Below, piece after piece: positions 1 to 10,379 of a stretch of 64,000 bases of DNA (position 1 is the first letter of the stretch; every line of letters begins with the position of its first letter). The stretch is taken from assembly GCA_903895255.1 (NCBI GenBank), contig CAITTG010000109.1, positions 35,378-99,377 of the forward strand, read 5' to 3'. The notes beneath the pieces are model-generated. The model was not told the origin of the DNA. It saw nothing but the letters and a program-made list of their open reading frames with translations, and did not search any database. The stretch comes from an uncultured Verrucomicrobia subdivision 3 bacterium. Lineage in GTDB: Bacteria; Verrucomicrobiota; Verrucomicrobiia; Limisphaerales; UBA11358. Both the position numbers and the translations under genes were made by a program.

Positions 1-2155
1 CATCATAATCGGGACCGTAGATTTTAATGGCCAGGTCGGTGCGGATGCCTTCGAGCAATTCATCGAACCGCACGGCGATGGGCTGGTTGAGTTCCAGTTC
101 CTGACCGGGCACCTGGGTGTTGATTACGGACTTGATGATGTCGCCGAGTTCGGCCTTGGTCACGCGCTGGCCATTGATTTGCCGCCATTCCGAGGGGGGG
201 CGCAGACTGAGGTAGATGTCATTTTGGTTGGCCCCTTGCGGGTCGGTGGCGATCTCGGACATGCCGATGCGGGAGTAAACATCCCTGACTTCGGGGACGG
301 CGGCGCGAATGGCGCGCTCGGTTTGCTCCTCCATCGCCACGGATTTAGCGAGGCTGAGGCCGGGGGCTTTTTGCACTTCGACGACCAGCCAGCCTTCGTC
401 GAGGTAGGGGAGGAAATTTGCGCCCAACCGGGTGGACAGGGCCGCCGCTCCGCCCGCCAGTAACAGGGCCAGGGCGAGAATCAACCAGCGGCGCTGGCGG
501 CAGGCGAGAAAGAGTTTTTCGTAAACGGAACGCAGCCGTTCCAGAAACCGGGGTTCCTGCAAGGAGCTACCGGCGCGCAAGCCCAGTGCGCACAGGGCGG
601 GCACAAGCGTGATGGTGAGGGTCAGCGAGCTTAACAGGATCAGCGTCACGGACTCGGCCAGCGGGCGGAACATGCGGCCCTCGACGCCGCCGAGGGTGAG
701 GATGGGCACGTATGCGCCAATGATGACCAGCATCCCCACCAGCATGGGTTTGCGCACCTGGCAGCAGGCCGCAATGATGGTGTTCAACCGGGCGGCCGGG
801 GTGGCGGGCGATGGCTGACTGGCGAGAGCCGCCAGTTGGCGGGTGACATTTTCCACCATCACGATGGTGTCGTCCACCACCACGCCGAAATCAATGGCAC
901 CGAGGGTGAGCAGGCTGCCCATGATGCCGCAGGTAGCCATGCCGCCAAGGCCGAGGCCGAAGGCCAGCAGCAGGAGGCTGGCGACAATCAAGGCCGCCCG
1001 CCAACTCCGCAGAAACAGGAGGAGGATGGCGATGACCAGACCGGCCGCCAGGGTGAGATTGTGACCCATGGTGTCGATGACGCCATCCACCAGTTCGGCA
1101 CGGTCATAGAGCGGGCGCAATTCCATGTCGGCGGGAAGCTGGCTTTGCGCCTCGGCGAGGGCGGCGCGAAAGGACCTGGCCACAGCGCGGGCGTTTTCGC
1201 CCGAGAGCATCATGGCCGTACCGAGCACGGCCTCCTCGCCATTCAGGGTGGCGGCGCCGAGACGGATTTTGGAGCCCAGGGTGATGTTGGCGATGGTGCT
1301 GAGCGGCTGGGCGCGCAACACCCAGGGGAGTTTGATGCAGACATTCGCCAGTTGGTTGCTGGTTTGGGCGCGGGAGCGCGAGCGGATGATGAACTGGTTG
1401 CCGTCGCGCTCCACCAGCGCGCCGCCGCCGACGGCGACATCGCGTTCCACGAGGGTGGCGACGTCGTTCAGGTCGAAGCCGATTTCGGGCAGTTTGAGCG
1501 GGTCCACTTCGACGACCATTTCCTGATCGAAGCCGCCCGTGGTGTTCACGTCGGCCACGCCCTTGACGGATTTGAGGCAGGGCTTGACGACGAACTCCTG
1601 CATGAGTTTCAACCGTCGCAGGCCCAACTCGCCGGCGTTGGTGCCGGTGGCGCAGTTGGTCCGGTAGGCCAGCGCATAAGTGAAGACTTCGCCGAGGCCC
1701 GAACTGGGCGGGGCCAGTTTGGGGGCGAGGCCTTTGGGTATTTTATCCACCGCCTGGGTGAGCCGCTCGGACACCAGTTGGCGGGCTTGGTAGAGGTCCG
1801 CGCCATCGGAAAAAATCAGACTGACTTGGGACACGCCGAACCGGGTGAGGGAGCGGACCTGCGCCAAACCGGGCAGACCGAACATTTCGAGTTCGATGGG
1901 GCGGGTGACGGAGGTTTCGATTTCCTCCGGGGACAAATTGGGCACGGGCGTGAGGACCTGCACCTGCAACGTGCTGATATCGGGGGTGACATCCAACGAC
2001 AGATGGGCGGCGGACCAGACGCCCCAGACCACGATCGCCACCGCCACCAAGAGGGCGGCGGAACGGTGGCGCACTGACCGTTCGATGATCGCGCGCAGGA
2101 GGCGGTCGACATCACCCGGCGTTGCGACGGGTTGTTTTTCCAAGGTTTGGTTCAC
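1..2155 (-). CDS. CusA/CzcA-family RND heavy-metal efflux transporter (partial, C-terminus outside window)
   Basis: Inner-membrane RND pump subunit, expected to export metal ions (Co/Zn/Cd or Cu/Ag class) through a tripartite complex. Read from the minus strand, the N-terminal part gives a first membrane helix (around VAIVVWGVWSAAHL), a porter domain with LSLDVTPDIS-like and LTRFGVSQVSLIFSDGADLY segments, and the TM4 signature GAIDFGVVVDDTIVMVENV, typical of heavy-metal RND proteins (family normally GAIDFGLIVDG). The last visible part, LEGIRTDLAIKIYGPDYD, is a porter-domain CzcA motif. About 718 codons are present of a usual ~1,040. No ATG lies in frame near the N-terminus. The best starts are GTG at 2155 or TTG at 2143, and neither has a clear Shine-Dalgarno. 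Metal specificity cannot be decided here because the membrane-fusion and outer-membrane partners lie outside the window. Confidence 0.88.
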   Translation of the reverse strand, partial: MNQTLEKQPVATPGDVDRLLRAIIERSVRHRSAALLVAVAIVVWGVWSAAHLSLDVTPDISTLQVQVLTPVPNLSPEEIETSVTRPIELEMFGLPGLAQVRSLTRFGVSQVSLIFSDGADLYQARQLVSERLTQAVDKIPKGLAPKLAPPSSGLGEVFTYALAYRTNCATGTNAGELGLRRLKLMQEFVVKPCLKSVKGVADVNTTGGFDQEMVVEVDPLKLPEIGFDLNDVATLVERDVAVGGGALVERDGNQFIIRSRSRAQTSNQLANVCIKLPWVLRAQPLSTIANITLGSKIRLGAATLNGEEAVLGTAMMLSGENARAVARSFRAALAEAQSQLPADMELRPLYDRAELVDGVIDTMGHNLTLAAGLVIAILLLFLRSWRAALIVASLLLLAFGLGLGGMATCGIMGSLLTLGAIDFGVVVDDTIVMVENVTRQLAALASQPSPATPAARLNTIIAACCQVRKPMLVGMLVIIGAYVPILTLGGVEGRMFRPLAESVTLILLSSLTLTITLVPALCALGLRAGSSLQEPRFLERLRSVYEKLFLACRQRRWLILALALLLAGGAAALSTRLGANFLPYLDEGWLVVEVQKAPGLSLAKSVAMEEQTERAIRAAVPEVRDVYSRIGMSEIATDPQGANQNDIYLSLRPPSEWRQINGQRVTKAELGDIIKSVINTQVPGQELELNQPIAVRFDELLEGIRTDLAIKIYGPDYD

Positions 2156-2233
2156 ACGGCCCAAGGTTGGTTGGGCAAGCCCATGGGACCACACAAGGGG
2201 CCGGTGTGACAACTGGAATTGCGAGGGAGAGCG

Positions 2234-3553
2234 CTATGAGGGCACCGTTACTTGGGAGTCCAGCGGGGCGAGGCTGCCTTCGCCGGGCTGGGCGAGGCGA
2301 TTGATTTTGAGGCCGACGAAACAGACATCGTCGGCAAACTGATGATCCTCGGCAAAGGCCAGCGATCCGGCAAGGATGGCGTCCATCGTGGGTTGCAACC
2401 CATCGTGGCGGCGTTTTAAGAGTTCCTCGGCGAGCCGCCGCTCGCCGAATTCCTCGCCCTGGGCGTTGAAGAGTTCCACGAGGCCATCGGTGAAAAAGAA
2501 CAGGGAATCTTGCGGGGCCAGCGTGGCTTCCGCAGTGCCGTAACGGGAACCTTCAAACAAACCCAGGGCGGCGCCCCGCACCTTGGCCGGACACGCCAGC
2601 GGTTGGGCGGTGCCGAGGGCTGGCCGCAGCCAGACCGGTTCAGGATGGCCGGCCTTGGCGTAACGGATCAGTCCCGTGTTCACGTCCAAAATCAGGAAGA
2701 ATCCGGTGGCGTAAATGAGTTCGCCGGTGGATTTCAGAATCGCCTTGAGCTCGGTGTTTACCCGCGTGAGCAGCTCGCCGGGATTATCGCCCCAATGGCC
2801 GAGTTCCTGGACCAGGGTGCGCAACATGGCGGTCACGAACGCCGAGCGCACGCCGTGCCCCATGACATCGCAGATGAAAATGCCCACGCGATTCGGGGGC
2901 AGGGGAAACACATGGAAAAAATCGCCGCTCACGGTGCCGGACGCCTGGTAGCGATGATAAAATTGCAAACAGCCAGATTCGGCCGTGGCACCAGCGGGAA
3001 ACTGGGGGTATTGCTGCGGCAGCAGGGCCTGCTGGATTTCGCTGGCCATCCGCAGATCATTTTCCATTTCCTGATTGCGGTGGTTGAGCTCCTTTTGGTT
3101 GGCCTCCAACTCCTGAATGTTTTGTTGCAGCAAGGTATGCTGCAGGCGCACCAGGGTGCGGGAAAAAATCAGGCCGAGGAAACGGCCGGCGGCATCGACG
3201 AGCAGGACGTCGTCGAAAAAGTAGTCATCCGGGCGGGTGAAGACCTTTTTGAGCACATCCGCCAGGGAATCGCCCACGGTGATTTGCGTGGCGGCGGGCA
3301 CCATCATTTCGCGCACGGCCCGGCGGGAATACATGGCAAACCCGAAACGCGCGCCCAGCACCATGCCCACCTGGCGGCGGGCGCACAGGCCAATGAGCTT
3401 TTCACCCTCCAGCACGGCCATATATTCCTGCTGATGCTGGGCAAACCGCCGGTGGACGTCTTCCAGCGCGTCCTTGGCCTGAACGCATTCCTGATGCCCG
3501 ATCATCGGGAGGAAATCGGTCACACCGCTGGCGTTGCCATGGGCTGGATTCAC
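2234..3553 (-). CDS. CBS-domain PP2C/SpoIIE (RsbU-type) serine phosphatase
   Basis: Predicted cytoplasmic metal-dependent phosphatase of the SpoIIE/RsbU class, which usually dephosphorylates anti-anti-sigma proteins. Residues ~20-135 look like a pair of CBS domains (ligand sensing). Residues ~136-170 are a Gln/Glu/Asn-rich coiled-coil linker of the kind that joins sensor and phosphatase. The PP2C domain follows, with a SEIQQALLPQ entry motif (~171-180), SGDFFHVF (metal-binding Asp211) and ICDVMGHGVRSA (Asp229), and FFFTDGLVE near the end. The start is GTG at 3553; an alternative ATG gives M17. It is transcribed leftward towards the RND gene with a gap of about 80 nt. No STAS or HPK partner is visible, so the substrate is unknown. 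Confidence 0.88.
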   Translation of the reverse strand: MNPAHGNASGVTDFLPMIGHQECVQAKDALEDVHRRFAQHQQEYMAVLEGEKLIGLCARRQVGMVLGARFGFAMYSRRAVREMMVPAATQITVGDSLADVLKKVFTRPDDYFFDDVLLVDAAGRFLGLIFSRTLVRLQHTLLQQNIQELEANQKELNHRNQEMENDLRMASEIQQALLPQQYPQFPAGATAESGCLQFYHRYQASGTVSGDFFHVFPLPPNRVGIFICDVMGHGVRSAFVTAMLRTLVQELGHWGDNPGELLTRVNTELKAILKSTGELIYATGFFLILDVNTGLIRYAKAGHPEPVWLRPALGTAQPLACPAKVRGAALGLFEGSRYGTAEATLAPQDSLFFFTDGLVELFNAQGEEFGERRLAEELLKRRHDGLQPTMDAILAGSLAFAEDHQFADDVCFVGLKINRLAQPGEGSLAPLDSQVTVPS

Positions 3554-3684
3554 GTTGTTACTCTACACGGCCTTTTTGGAAAATTCAATTCACGCGGGTT
3601 TTGTCACCCGAATGTAACCCGGTGGGCGCGGGGAAATGGGCAAAAAAGGCGCGGGCATTGGCAATGGGCGGGTGGAATTCTTCG

Positions 3685-3712
3685 TTGACGCACCGGGTTT
3701 CCCCGCTAGTAT
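3685..3712 (+). promoter_or_regulatory. candidate promoter of gap
   Basis: TTGACG (3685-3690), a 16-nt spacer, then TAGTAT (3707-3712), about 45 nt upstream of the gap start. The same -10 sequence TAGTAT occurs ahead of the HU gene. A purine-rich AAGGAA at 3727 is too far from the ATG to be a standard ribosome binding site. Confidence 0.45.
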
Positions 3713-3715
3713 TAG

Positions 3716-4825
<1,110 letters not shown>

Positions 4826-4844
4826 TTTAAGGCATTGATTTCAC

Positions 4845-4873
4845 AGGCGATCCGGCAACGGATCGCCTTTTTT
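4845..4873 (+). terminator. intrinsic terminator of gap
   Basis: Perfect 10-bp stem (AGGCGATCCG / CGGATCGCCT) with a GCAA tetraloop, followed by an unbroken T run to 4873. It lies 20 nt past the gap stop and has no T tract on the opposite strand, so it serves gap only. Confidence 0.93.
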
Positions 4874-4948
4874 CATTGCCCGGCCAGTCCGGTTGGTTTG
4901 GCCTGTTGGGAGGCAATGCTGCCGCCAGTAAACGGTGGCAACGCTGAT

Positions 4949-5503
4949 TTATGCCGGTGTCTGGGGCACGGCTTTGATGACCTGTTGCCGCTCCAACTTG
5001 CGCAACTTGGGCGCGATGACCACCTGGCAATACGGAGCGCCGCCGTTTTCCTCGTAGTATTCCTGATGATCATCCTCGGCCGGGTAAAATTTCTTCAGGG
5101 GTACGATTTCCGTGACAATCGGATTCTGAAATGCCGCTTGGGCGGTCCGCTTGGATTGCTCGGCAATGGCCTGCTGCTCCGGATTATGATACAGGATGAT
5201 GGACCGATATTGAGTGCCGGCATCGGCCCCCTGGCGATTCAACGTTGTGGGGTCATGGGCCTGCCAGAAGACCTCCAGCAATCGGGCATAAGAAATTTTA
5301 GCAGGATCAAACTCGATGCGGGTTACCTCGGCATGGCCGGTGGTCCCGGTGCAGATGGCGTGGTAACGGGGGTTTTCGGTGTGTCCGCCAGCGTAGCCGC
5401 TGACCACGGATTCCACCCCGGGCAACCGGCGAAAAACCGCTTCAATGCACCAGAAACAGCCGCCGCCCAAATCGGCGATTTCCAAACGTGGCGTGGTACT
5501 CAT
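4949..5503 (-). CDS. msrA: peptide-methionine (S)-S-oxide reductase MsrA
   Basis: Repairs oxidised methionine (S-sulfoxide) in proteins using thioredoxin. The 184-residue protein opens with a short leader and the diagnostic GGGCFWCIEA, with nucleophilic Cys16. The family blocks SGYAGGHTENPRYHAIC, GHAEVTRIEFDP, FWQAHDPTTLNRQGAD and GTQYRSIILYH are all present. I chose ATG 5503 rather than the longer open frame (to 5638) because residues before it have no family similarity and overlap yacG. It is the last gene of a leftward run prc - exported protein - yacG - msrA with 13 nt or less between members, so it is probably co-transcribed. Confidence 0.95.
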   Translation of the reverse strand: MSTTPRLEIADLGGGCFWCIEAVFRRLPGVESVVSGYAGGHTENPRYHAICTGTTGHAEVTRIEFDPAKISYARLLEVFWQAHDPTTLNRQGADAGTQYRSIILYHNPEQQAIAEQSKRTAQAAFQNPIVTEIVPLKKFYPAEDDHQEYYEENGGAPYCQVVIAPKLRKLERQQVIKAVPQTPA

Positions 5504-5516
5504 GAGTTCAGTGAAA

Positions 5517-5753
5517 TTAATCCGTCTCGGGCACGTCCAACTGCCCTCCCGGCGGCAGGCTGGCGTATTTTTCGAGGTGTTCGGGGCGCAATGGTTCGGA
5601 GATTTTTTGTTCCTCGTTAAACCATTTGCCCAAGTCAATCAACCGGCAGCGCCGGGAGCAAAAGGGTCCATAGTCCCCGGCGAACCAGTCGCCGGTTTTT
5701 TGGCACACGGGACATTTGATGGCCGTGGGGACGTTATTTGGTTTCTTTAGCAA
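5517..5753 (-). CDS. yacG: YacG-type zinc protein (DNA gyrase inhibitor family)
   Basis: Small zinc-binding protein whose E. coli homologue binds GyrB and blocks DNA binding. The core reads KCPVCQKTGDWF then YGPFCSRRCRLIDLGKW, giving a C-x2-C ... C-x3-C zinc site and the invariant IDLGKW motif. The start is uncertain: no ATG lies in frame close to the zinc motif, and TTG at 5753 (20-nt overlap with the upstream gene) gives 78 residues, near the family's usual 60-70. An ATG at 5831 would add an unrelated leader inside the upstream gene. Its position 13 nt before msrA implies a shared transcript. Confidence 0.85.
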   Translation of the reverse strand: MLKKPNNVPTAIKCPVCQKTGDWFAGDYGPFCSRRCRLIDLGKWFNEEQKISEPLRPEHLEKYASLPPGGQLDVPETD

Positions 5754-6303
5754 GGCGTTTAAGATCGTCCAGCAAGTCTTCGGTGGCCGAATAGGGCGCG
5801 CCACCGTCCTGCAGGATTTTTTCCAGATCATCGGAGATCATTTGAAACTGGGCGGGGGTGAGGTGCGCGCCATTGGCCGAGGCGTGCAGATACTGGGCGA
5901 TTTTTTGAAAATGACTGCGCAGGGCGGGCTTGTCCTGCACGGCGGCGGCTAAATCGCTGATGACTTTGGCCAGGGTTTCGGGCGAGGGCTTGGTGCCGGT
6001 GGAGGCGGCCGTGAGGTCGTTCGTCAGGGACTCGCTGGGGACGGTGTTGGTGCAAAGGTAATTCAAATCTGCTTTTAAATGGGCGATGTTTTGCAGGGTG
6101 GCGGTCAGGGCCGGGTCGGTTGGTTGCGTATATTGAACCGGCGGCGAGGGGACTTCCAGCGGATGAATATCGGTATCAGCATTGGCGGCGTTTTCGGTCT
6201 TGGTCACTGCCTTGTGCGCGAGGTTGACAGCGGCGCCGTAGTTTTGGGCCTGGGTGGCCAGAGCCAAACCCAGCAGGCCACTTAACATCATCGCGGTTTT
6301 CAT
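5734..6303 (-). CDS. small exported protein of unknown function
   Basis: A 189-residue protein with a clear signal peptide (MKTAMMLSGLLGLALATQAQ, cleavage probably after AQA) and then a Thr/Pro-rich stretch. The C-terminal half (~85-189) is predicted helical and contains two related segments (TLAKVISDLAAAVQDKPALRS and FQMISDDLEKILQDGGA). I do not recognise a family. It starts 8 nt after prc and overlaps yacG, so it is part of that operon and likely periplasmic like Prc, possibly as a substrate or adaptor. That role is inference only. Confidence 0.75.
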   Translation of the reverse strand: MKTAMMLSGLLGLALATQAQNYGAAVNLAHKAVTKTENAANADTDIHPLEVPSPPVQYTQPTDPALTATLQNIAHLKADLNYLCTNTVPSESLTNDLTAASTGTKPSPETLAKVISDLAAAVQDKPALRSHFQKIAQYLHASANGAHLTPAQFQMISDDLEKILQDGGAPYSATEDLLDDLKRLAKETK

Positions 6304-6311
6304 AAACGCAT

Positions 6312-8762
6312 TTAGTTTTTACTGACTGTCCCGGAAGCAAGCAGGGAGATGTAATCCTGGAGGATGCTGCCGGTTTCGAGCAACAGGGGGTCGAGGTCCG
6401 GTTGCTTTCTTTGGGTGATGGTCCTGGTCTCAAAGATGCCTTGATTGGTGGTGTCCTTGGGCAGGGCATTGGTAACCAGGAAGGTGTCCAAGGCTTCGGC
6501 CGTGCCGCTCTCGGCGGTGGCCTGGTTGGTGAAATAGGAGGCGAGTGCGGGTTCAAATTCATAGCGCACAATCGCCTGATGGTTGGTGGTGAAGTCGGTG
6601 ATCAGGTTGGTTTCCAGCATGCCGGGATAATAGACCGGGGCGGGCAGGCCGGGCAGATCGGCGTCCGCCAGACTGATGTCATAGACGGTCACGTTCACAG
6701 GGGGGCGTTTGGCCCGCTCTTCATCGCGCTGTTTCTGCCGCGCCTCGTTGGTTTGGCGCTCGGCGATGGCCTCGCGTTCGTTCAGGGTAATGCTCTTGTC
6801 GGCCTGGAGTTTTTTCAACTGGTCAATGTCCTGGAGAATGTAAGCGAATTCCTGGTTGGTGGCCACGCGGGCGGCGGAAAGCTTGGCCAGCTCGGGAACA
6901 TATTGCTGGGCCATGTTGAACTTCGTGTAGTTCGCGCTGGCAATGGTGTCATAGGGCAGGGGATTGTCCAGGGTGGCCTCACTTTCAATATCCGTGCGGT
7001 GATCCAGGGCGTCGGGCAGCACGATGTCCGACATGACGCCCTTGAACTGGGTGGTGGAACCGTTGATGCGGTAGAATTTGCGAATGGTGACTTTGACTTC
7101 GCCGGGATCGTTCGTGGCCGTGGGGGTGGCCGGCCAGACGAACGGACGGAGCTGATTGAGGCTCTGCACCGTGCCTTTGCCGAAGCTGGAGGAGTCGCCC
7201 ACAATCACCGCCCGGTCATAATCCTGGAGGGCCGCCGCGGCGATTTCCGAGGCCGAGGCGCTGAAGCGATTGATCATGACCACGAGCGGACCGCTGTAAA
7301 GGATGCTCGGGTCGTTGTCAGAATCCACATTAATTGGACCTTCCGGAGAACGGGCCTGAACCACGGGGCCATCCTTGATGAACAATCCGGTTAGCTTGAC
7401 GGCTTCTTCCAGGGAGCCTCCGGGGTTGTTGCGGAGATCCAGGATGATGCCGTCCACTTTTTCGGCTTTGAGCTTGGTGACCAGTTTGGCCACGTCAACA
7501 GAGGTGTAGCGGGGGGTGGCCCGCCCATTGGCATCGCCTACCGGGGCGTAAAATGAGGGCAAATCAATCACGCCAAGCCGGCTGGTGCCACCCTTGCCAT
7601 CGGGCATTTCAATCAATTTGGCCTTGGCCTGCTGGTCTTCGAGTTTGATTTCGTCGCGCACCAGGGAAATCACCCTGCGGGCGGCCCGGTCCTCGGCGGG
7701 ACTGATGGTGAGGCGCACCTCGGTGCCCTTGGTACCGCGAATCAGTTGCACCACCTTGCCAAGTTCCATGTCCACCACGCTCACGGCGGGGCCACTGCCC
7801 TGGGCCACCGCCACGATCCGGTCCTTCTCCTTCAGTTTTTTGCTCTTGTCGGCCGGTCCGCCGACGATGAGCTTGCTAATGGTGCAATAGCCGTCGTCCT
7901 CGGTGAGTTGGGCGCCGATGCCAAACAGCGACAGGTTCATGTTGATGGAGAAATCCTGCGCGTGCTCGGGGTTGAAGTAATCCGAGTGGGGATCGTAGGC
8001 ATGGGTCAGTCCGTTGAGGTACGATTGCAAGATGTCGGTGCTGTCCCAGTTGGTGTAAATGTGCAGGTTGGCCTGATAATGTTTGATGAGATTGGTGGTG
8101 ATTACCAGGTAGTTGGATTTGGTGAGCGTGTTAAGAATGGCGCTGTTGGTGGGGGAAATTTCCAGGCTCAATTTATCCTGTAAATACTCGAACTTGAGGC
8201 GTTGCTCCCAGAGATGCTCGGCTTCGGCCAGGTCTTTGGGATAGGGTTCGTGGCGGCGGTCGATGGCGATGCGGTCATTGTTGTTGAACTTGAAGTGCCC
8301 TTTGTCCAGCAAGGCCAGCACGTAAGCGTCGTGTTGCTGGAGGCGTTGGAGGTAGCGTTGGTAAATCGCAAAGGCGGGGGTGAGGTCGGCCGTGCCCTGG
8401 CCGCCGGTCGTTAGTTTATCCAGATTGGTGCGAAAAGTGGCGAACTCCGCAAGATCGGATTGGAGGAAATCCTCATGGCGGGGGTCCAGGGAATCAACGT
8501 ACCCGTCAAAAAACTTTTCAGAGATGTCGGTGTCCATGGGCCGCTGGGTATAATGATACGATTCCAGAAACCGCGCGGTGACATAGGCAATGCGCGGGTC
8601 GTTTGGCCCGGGGGTGAGGGTGAGCGTATTGGTGCCAACCGGCACGGCGATGGTGACGGTCGGGGAGGCTTTCTGGCCGGTCGCGCAGCTCGCAATGAAG
8701 AAAAAGCCGAGCAACACCACCGGAGTGGCCAGAATAAAAGTCTTGGTTTTCAAATAACGCAT
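6312..8762 (-). CDS. prc: carboxy-terminal processing protease Prc/Tsp, lipoprotein-like
   Basis: Periplasmic S41 serine protease that degrades or trims proteins from their C-termini. The 816-residue protein starts with a hydrophobic leader ending FFFIASC (lipobox-like, Cys26). An N-terminal helical domain follows, then a PDZ domain (~270-355), then the catalytic domain with GIILDLRNNPGGSL, the nucleophile segment RFSASASE (Ser503) and SSSFGKGTVQ (Lys529). The C-terminal helical region with DISLADADLPGLPAP resembles the Tsp C-terminal domain. It is longer than E. coli Prc (682). I use ATG 8762; GTG 8774 adds four residues. It is the first gene of the leftward prc-yacG-msrA run. Confidence 0.94.
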   Translation of the reverse strand: MRYLKTKTFILATPVVLLGFFFIASCATGQKASPTVTIAVPVGTNTLTLTPGPNDPRIAYVTARFLESYHYTQRPMDTDISEKFFDGYVDSLDPRHEDFLQSDLAEFATFRTNLDKLTTGGQGTADLTPAFAIYQRYLQRLQQHDAYVLALLDKGHFKFNNNDRIAIDRRHEPYPKDLAEAEHLWEQRLKFEYLQDKLSLEISPTNSAILNTLTKSNYLVITTNLIKHYQANLHIYTNWDSTDILQSYLNGLTHAYDPHSDYFNPEHAQDFSINMNLSLFGIGAQLTEDDGYCTISKLIVGGPADKSKKLKEKDRIVAVAQGSGPAVSVVDMELGKVVQLIRGTKGTEVRLTISPAEDRAARRVISLVRDEIKLEDQQAKAKLIEMPDGKGGTSRLGVIDLPSFYAPVGDANGRATPRYTSVDVAKLVTKLKAEKVDGIILDLRNNPGGSLEEAVKLTGLFIKDGPVVQARSPEGPINVDSDNDPSILYSGPLVVMINRFSASASEIAAAALQDYDRAVIVGDSSSFGKGTVQSLNQLRPFVWPATPTATNDPGEVKVTIRKFYRINGSTTQFKGVMSDIVLPDALDHRTDIESEATLDNPLPYDTIASANYTKFNMAQQYVPELAKLSAARVATNQEFAYILQDIDQLKKLQADKSITLNEREAIAERQTNEARQKQRDEERAKRPPVNVTVYDISLADADLPGLPAPVYYPGMLETNLITDFTTNHQAIVRYEFEPALASYFTNQATAESGTAEALDTFLVTNALPKDTTNQGIFETRTITQRKQPDLDPLLLETGSILQDYISLLASGTVSKN

Positions 8763-9089
8763 GATAATTGGCACAACTTCGACCTAATATAACCCGTTTC
8801 GTTCAGCAAAGGAAACAATTTACCGCGGGCGGGCGCGGTTAACGCGAAACTTCAAGATGCCCTTGGGGATAAATCGGCATTTCCGAGCGGGAGGTGCCTC
8901 CTTGAGTTATGGGATTATGGAGCAATTATGATTTAAAGTGTTATCATTAAGGACTATGGATTTAAATCTGGGGCAATTTAGAGGGGCGAGCCTTGCAGCG
9001 CCGCCCGCTGGCTTTGGCAGCAAGATGATGACCGCCCGCGCCTTGACTTCTCCCGGCTGCCTGCCGAACATGCCTGCGCAGTTCAACTT
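8763..9089. other. divergent intergenic region prc / lepB
   Basis: 327 nt between two divergent genes, and I see no coding potential. A TATATT on the minus strand about 20 nt before prc could be its -10. TTGACT at 9043-9048 is a possible -35 for lepB but has only a poor -10 partner. No hairpin or repeat stands out. Confidence 0.4.
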
Positions 9090-10307
9090 ATGATTTTGCG
9101 CTGGTTCTGGTCCTCAGCCTATCGTCAGGGTAAAGCGGCGCGGCACCGCCAAGCCCAGTTGCTGGCCGCCCAGCGGGATGACATGGACCCGGAGGGGGTG
9201 ACGGCCATGCTCACGGCCCTGGCGGCTTTGGATGGAGCGCTGGCGGATGGCCATTCCGGACGGATTCGCATCAAACTGGAGGAGTTGCAATTTGCCGCGC
9301 ACCAGTGGATCAAACCCCACCCGCGCCGGATTTGCCGGGGCACGGTGGAAATAATCATGGTCGCCCTCGTGGTGGCCCTGGGGATTCGCACTTTCTTTAT
9401 CCAGCCTTTCAAAATCCCCACTGGCTCCATGCAGCCCACCTTGTACGGGGTGAATTATTTGAATTTACTCAACCAACCGGATTCGAACGAGCCCACCGGC
9501 TGGCGGCGGGTGGTGGCCTGGTTTCAGGGGGTGCAATACGTGCATGTGGTGGCGCAAGCCGATGGCGTGGTGGAACGGGTGGGGGCCGTGGTGCGGTTCC
9601 GATCTCTGAATCTGGAACAGTCTTTCTGGATCGGCGGGGTGGAACATGTGGTCTGGTTTCCCCCGGACTTGGGGGACGCGATGCAGGGCATCGCCCCGCT
9701 GATCTGGCATCCGGGGCGGCGGTCCCAGATTTATTATAAAAAAGGCGAAGATGTCATCAACTTGCGGCGGCGGGCGGGTGATTTTCTGCTGGCGGACCGG
9801 CTGACCTATAACTTTCGCCGGCCGGAGCGGGGGGAGATTGTCGTTTTCAAAACCTCGGGCATTCCCGAGGAAGCCCGGGAACGGTACCAGATTCCCCCGG
9901 ATGAGTTTTATATCAAGCGGCTGGTGGGTTTGCCGGACGAGCGGGTGCAAATTGGCGACGACCGGCATTTGGTCATCAATGGCCAGCGTCTGGATGCCAG
10001 CACACCACATTTTGCCCGCGTTTATGGATTTGATCCGGCTGAGCCCCCCGGCCGGCAACCCTATTTGGGCCATTTAAATGGCACGGTGGCACAGCATTAC
10101 CGTTTGAGCCCCACTTTTGCGCCGCTATTTCCGGATGCGGACACCATTTACACCAATCCCCCCGGTAACTGTCTGGTGATGGGGGACAACACCGTGGACA
10201 GCCTCGATTCACGCTATTGGGGTTCGATTTCCGAGGATGCCATCGTGGGTAAATGCTGGTTGGTATTCTGGCCGTTGAGCGCGCGTTTCGGTTTCGAACA
10301 AGAGTAA
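9090..10307 (+). CDS. lepB: signal peptidase I, enlarged
   Basis: Membrane-bound leader peptidase that removes signal peptides. The 405-residue protein has an N-terminal cytoplasmic segment (1-80), one membrane helix (~85-104), then the box B motif IPTGSMQPTL with catalytic Ser113. The general-base lysine lies in EFYIKRLVGLPDERV (Lys276), and box E reads VMGDNTVDSLDSRYWG. Between Ser113 and the lysine domain lies an extra stretch of roughly 100 residues (~120-230, many Trp/Val/Gly) absent from compact signal peptidases. There is no clear Shine-Dalgarno. The gene stands between a divergent prc and a downstream mqnD in the same direction. Confidence 0.93.
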   Translation: MILRWFWSSAYRQGKAARHRQAQLLAAQRDDMDPEGVTAMLTALAALDGALADGHSGRIRIKLEELQFAAHQWIKPHPRRICRGTVEIIMVALVVALGIRTFFIQPFKIPTGSMQPTLYGVNYLNLLNQPDSNEPTGWRRVVAWFQGVQYVHVVAQADGVVERVGAVVRFRSLNLEQSFWIGGVEHVVWFPPDLGDAMQGIAPLIWHPGRRSQIYYKKGEDVINLRRRAGDFLLADRLTYNFRRPERGEIVVFKTSGIPEEARERYQIPPDEFYIKRLVGLPDERVQIGDDRHLVINGQRLDASTPHFARVYGFDPAEPPGRQPYLGHLNGTVAQHYRLSPTFAPLFPDADTIYTNPPGNCLVMGDNTVDSLDSRYWGSISEDAIVGKCWLVFWPLSARFGFEQE

Positions 10308-10379
10308 TCCGGCCATGAAGTCGCGGCCGCGCCTGCTTCTGATAGTGACAGGGCAGGGAGGGTTTTATATGCTTTGCCC

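Noticed and set aside
836..2077. Plus-strand open frame of 413 codons
   Set aside because: It is the antisense of the RND transporter; the encoded His/Gly/Gln-rich sequence has no family pattern, while the minus frame shows clear CzcA motifs.
2510..3688. Plus-strand open frame of 392 codons
   Set aside because: Antisense to the CBS-PP2C gene; low-complexity His/Gln/Gly composition typical of GC-rich shadows.
4845..4873. Gap terminator also serving msrA
   Set aside because: There is no T tract on the minus-strand side of the stem, and it lies about 75 nt beyond the msrA stop.
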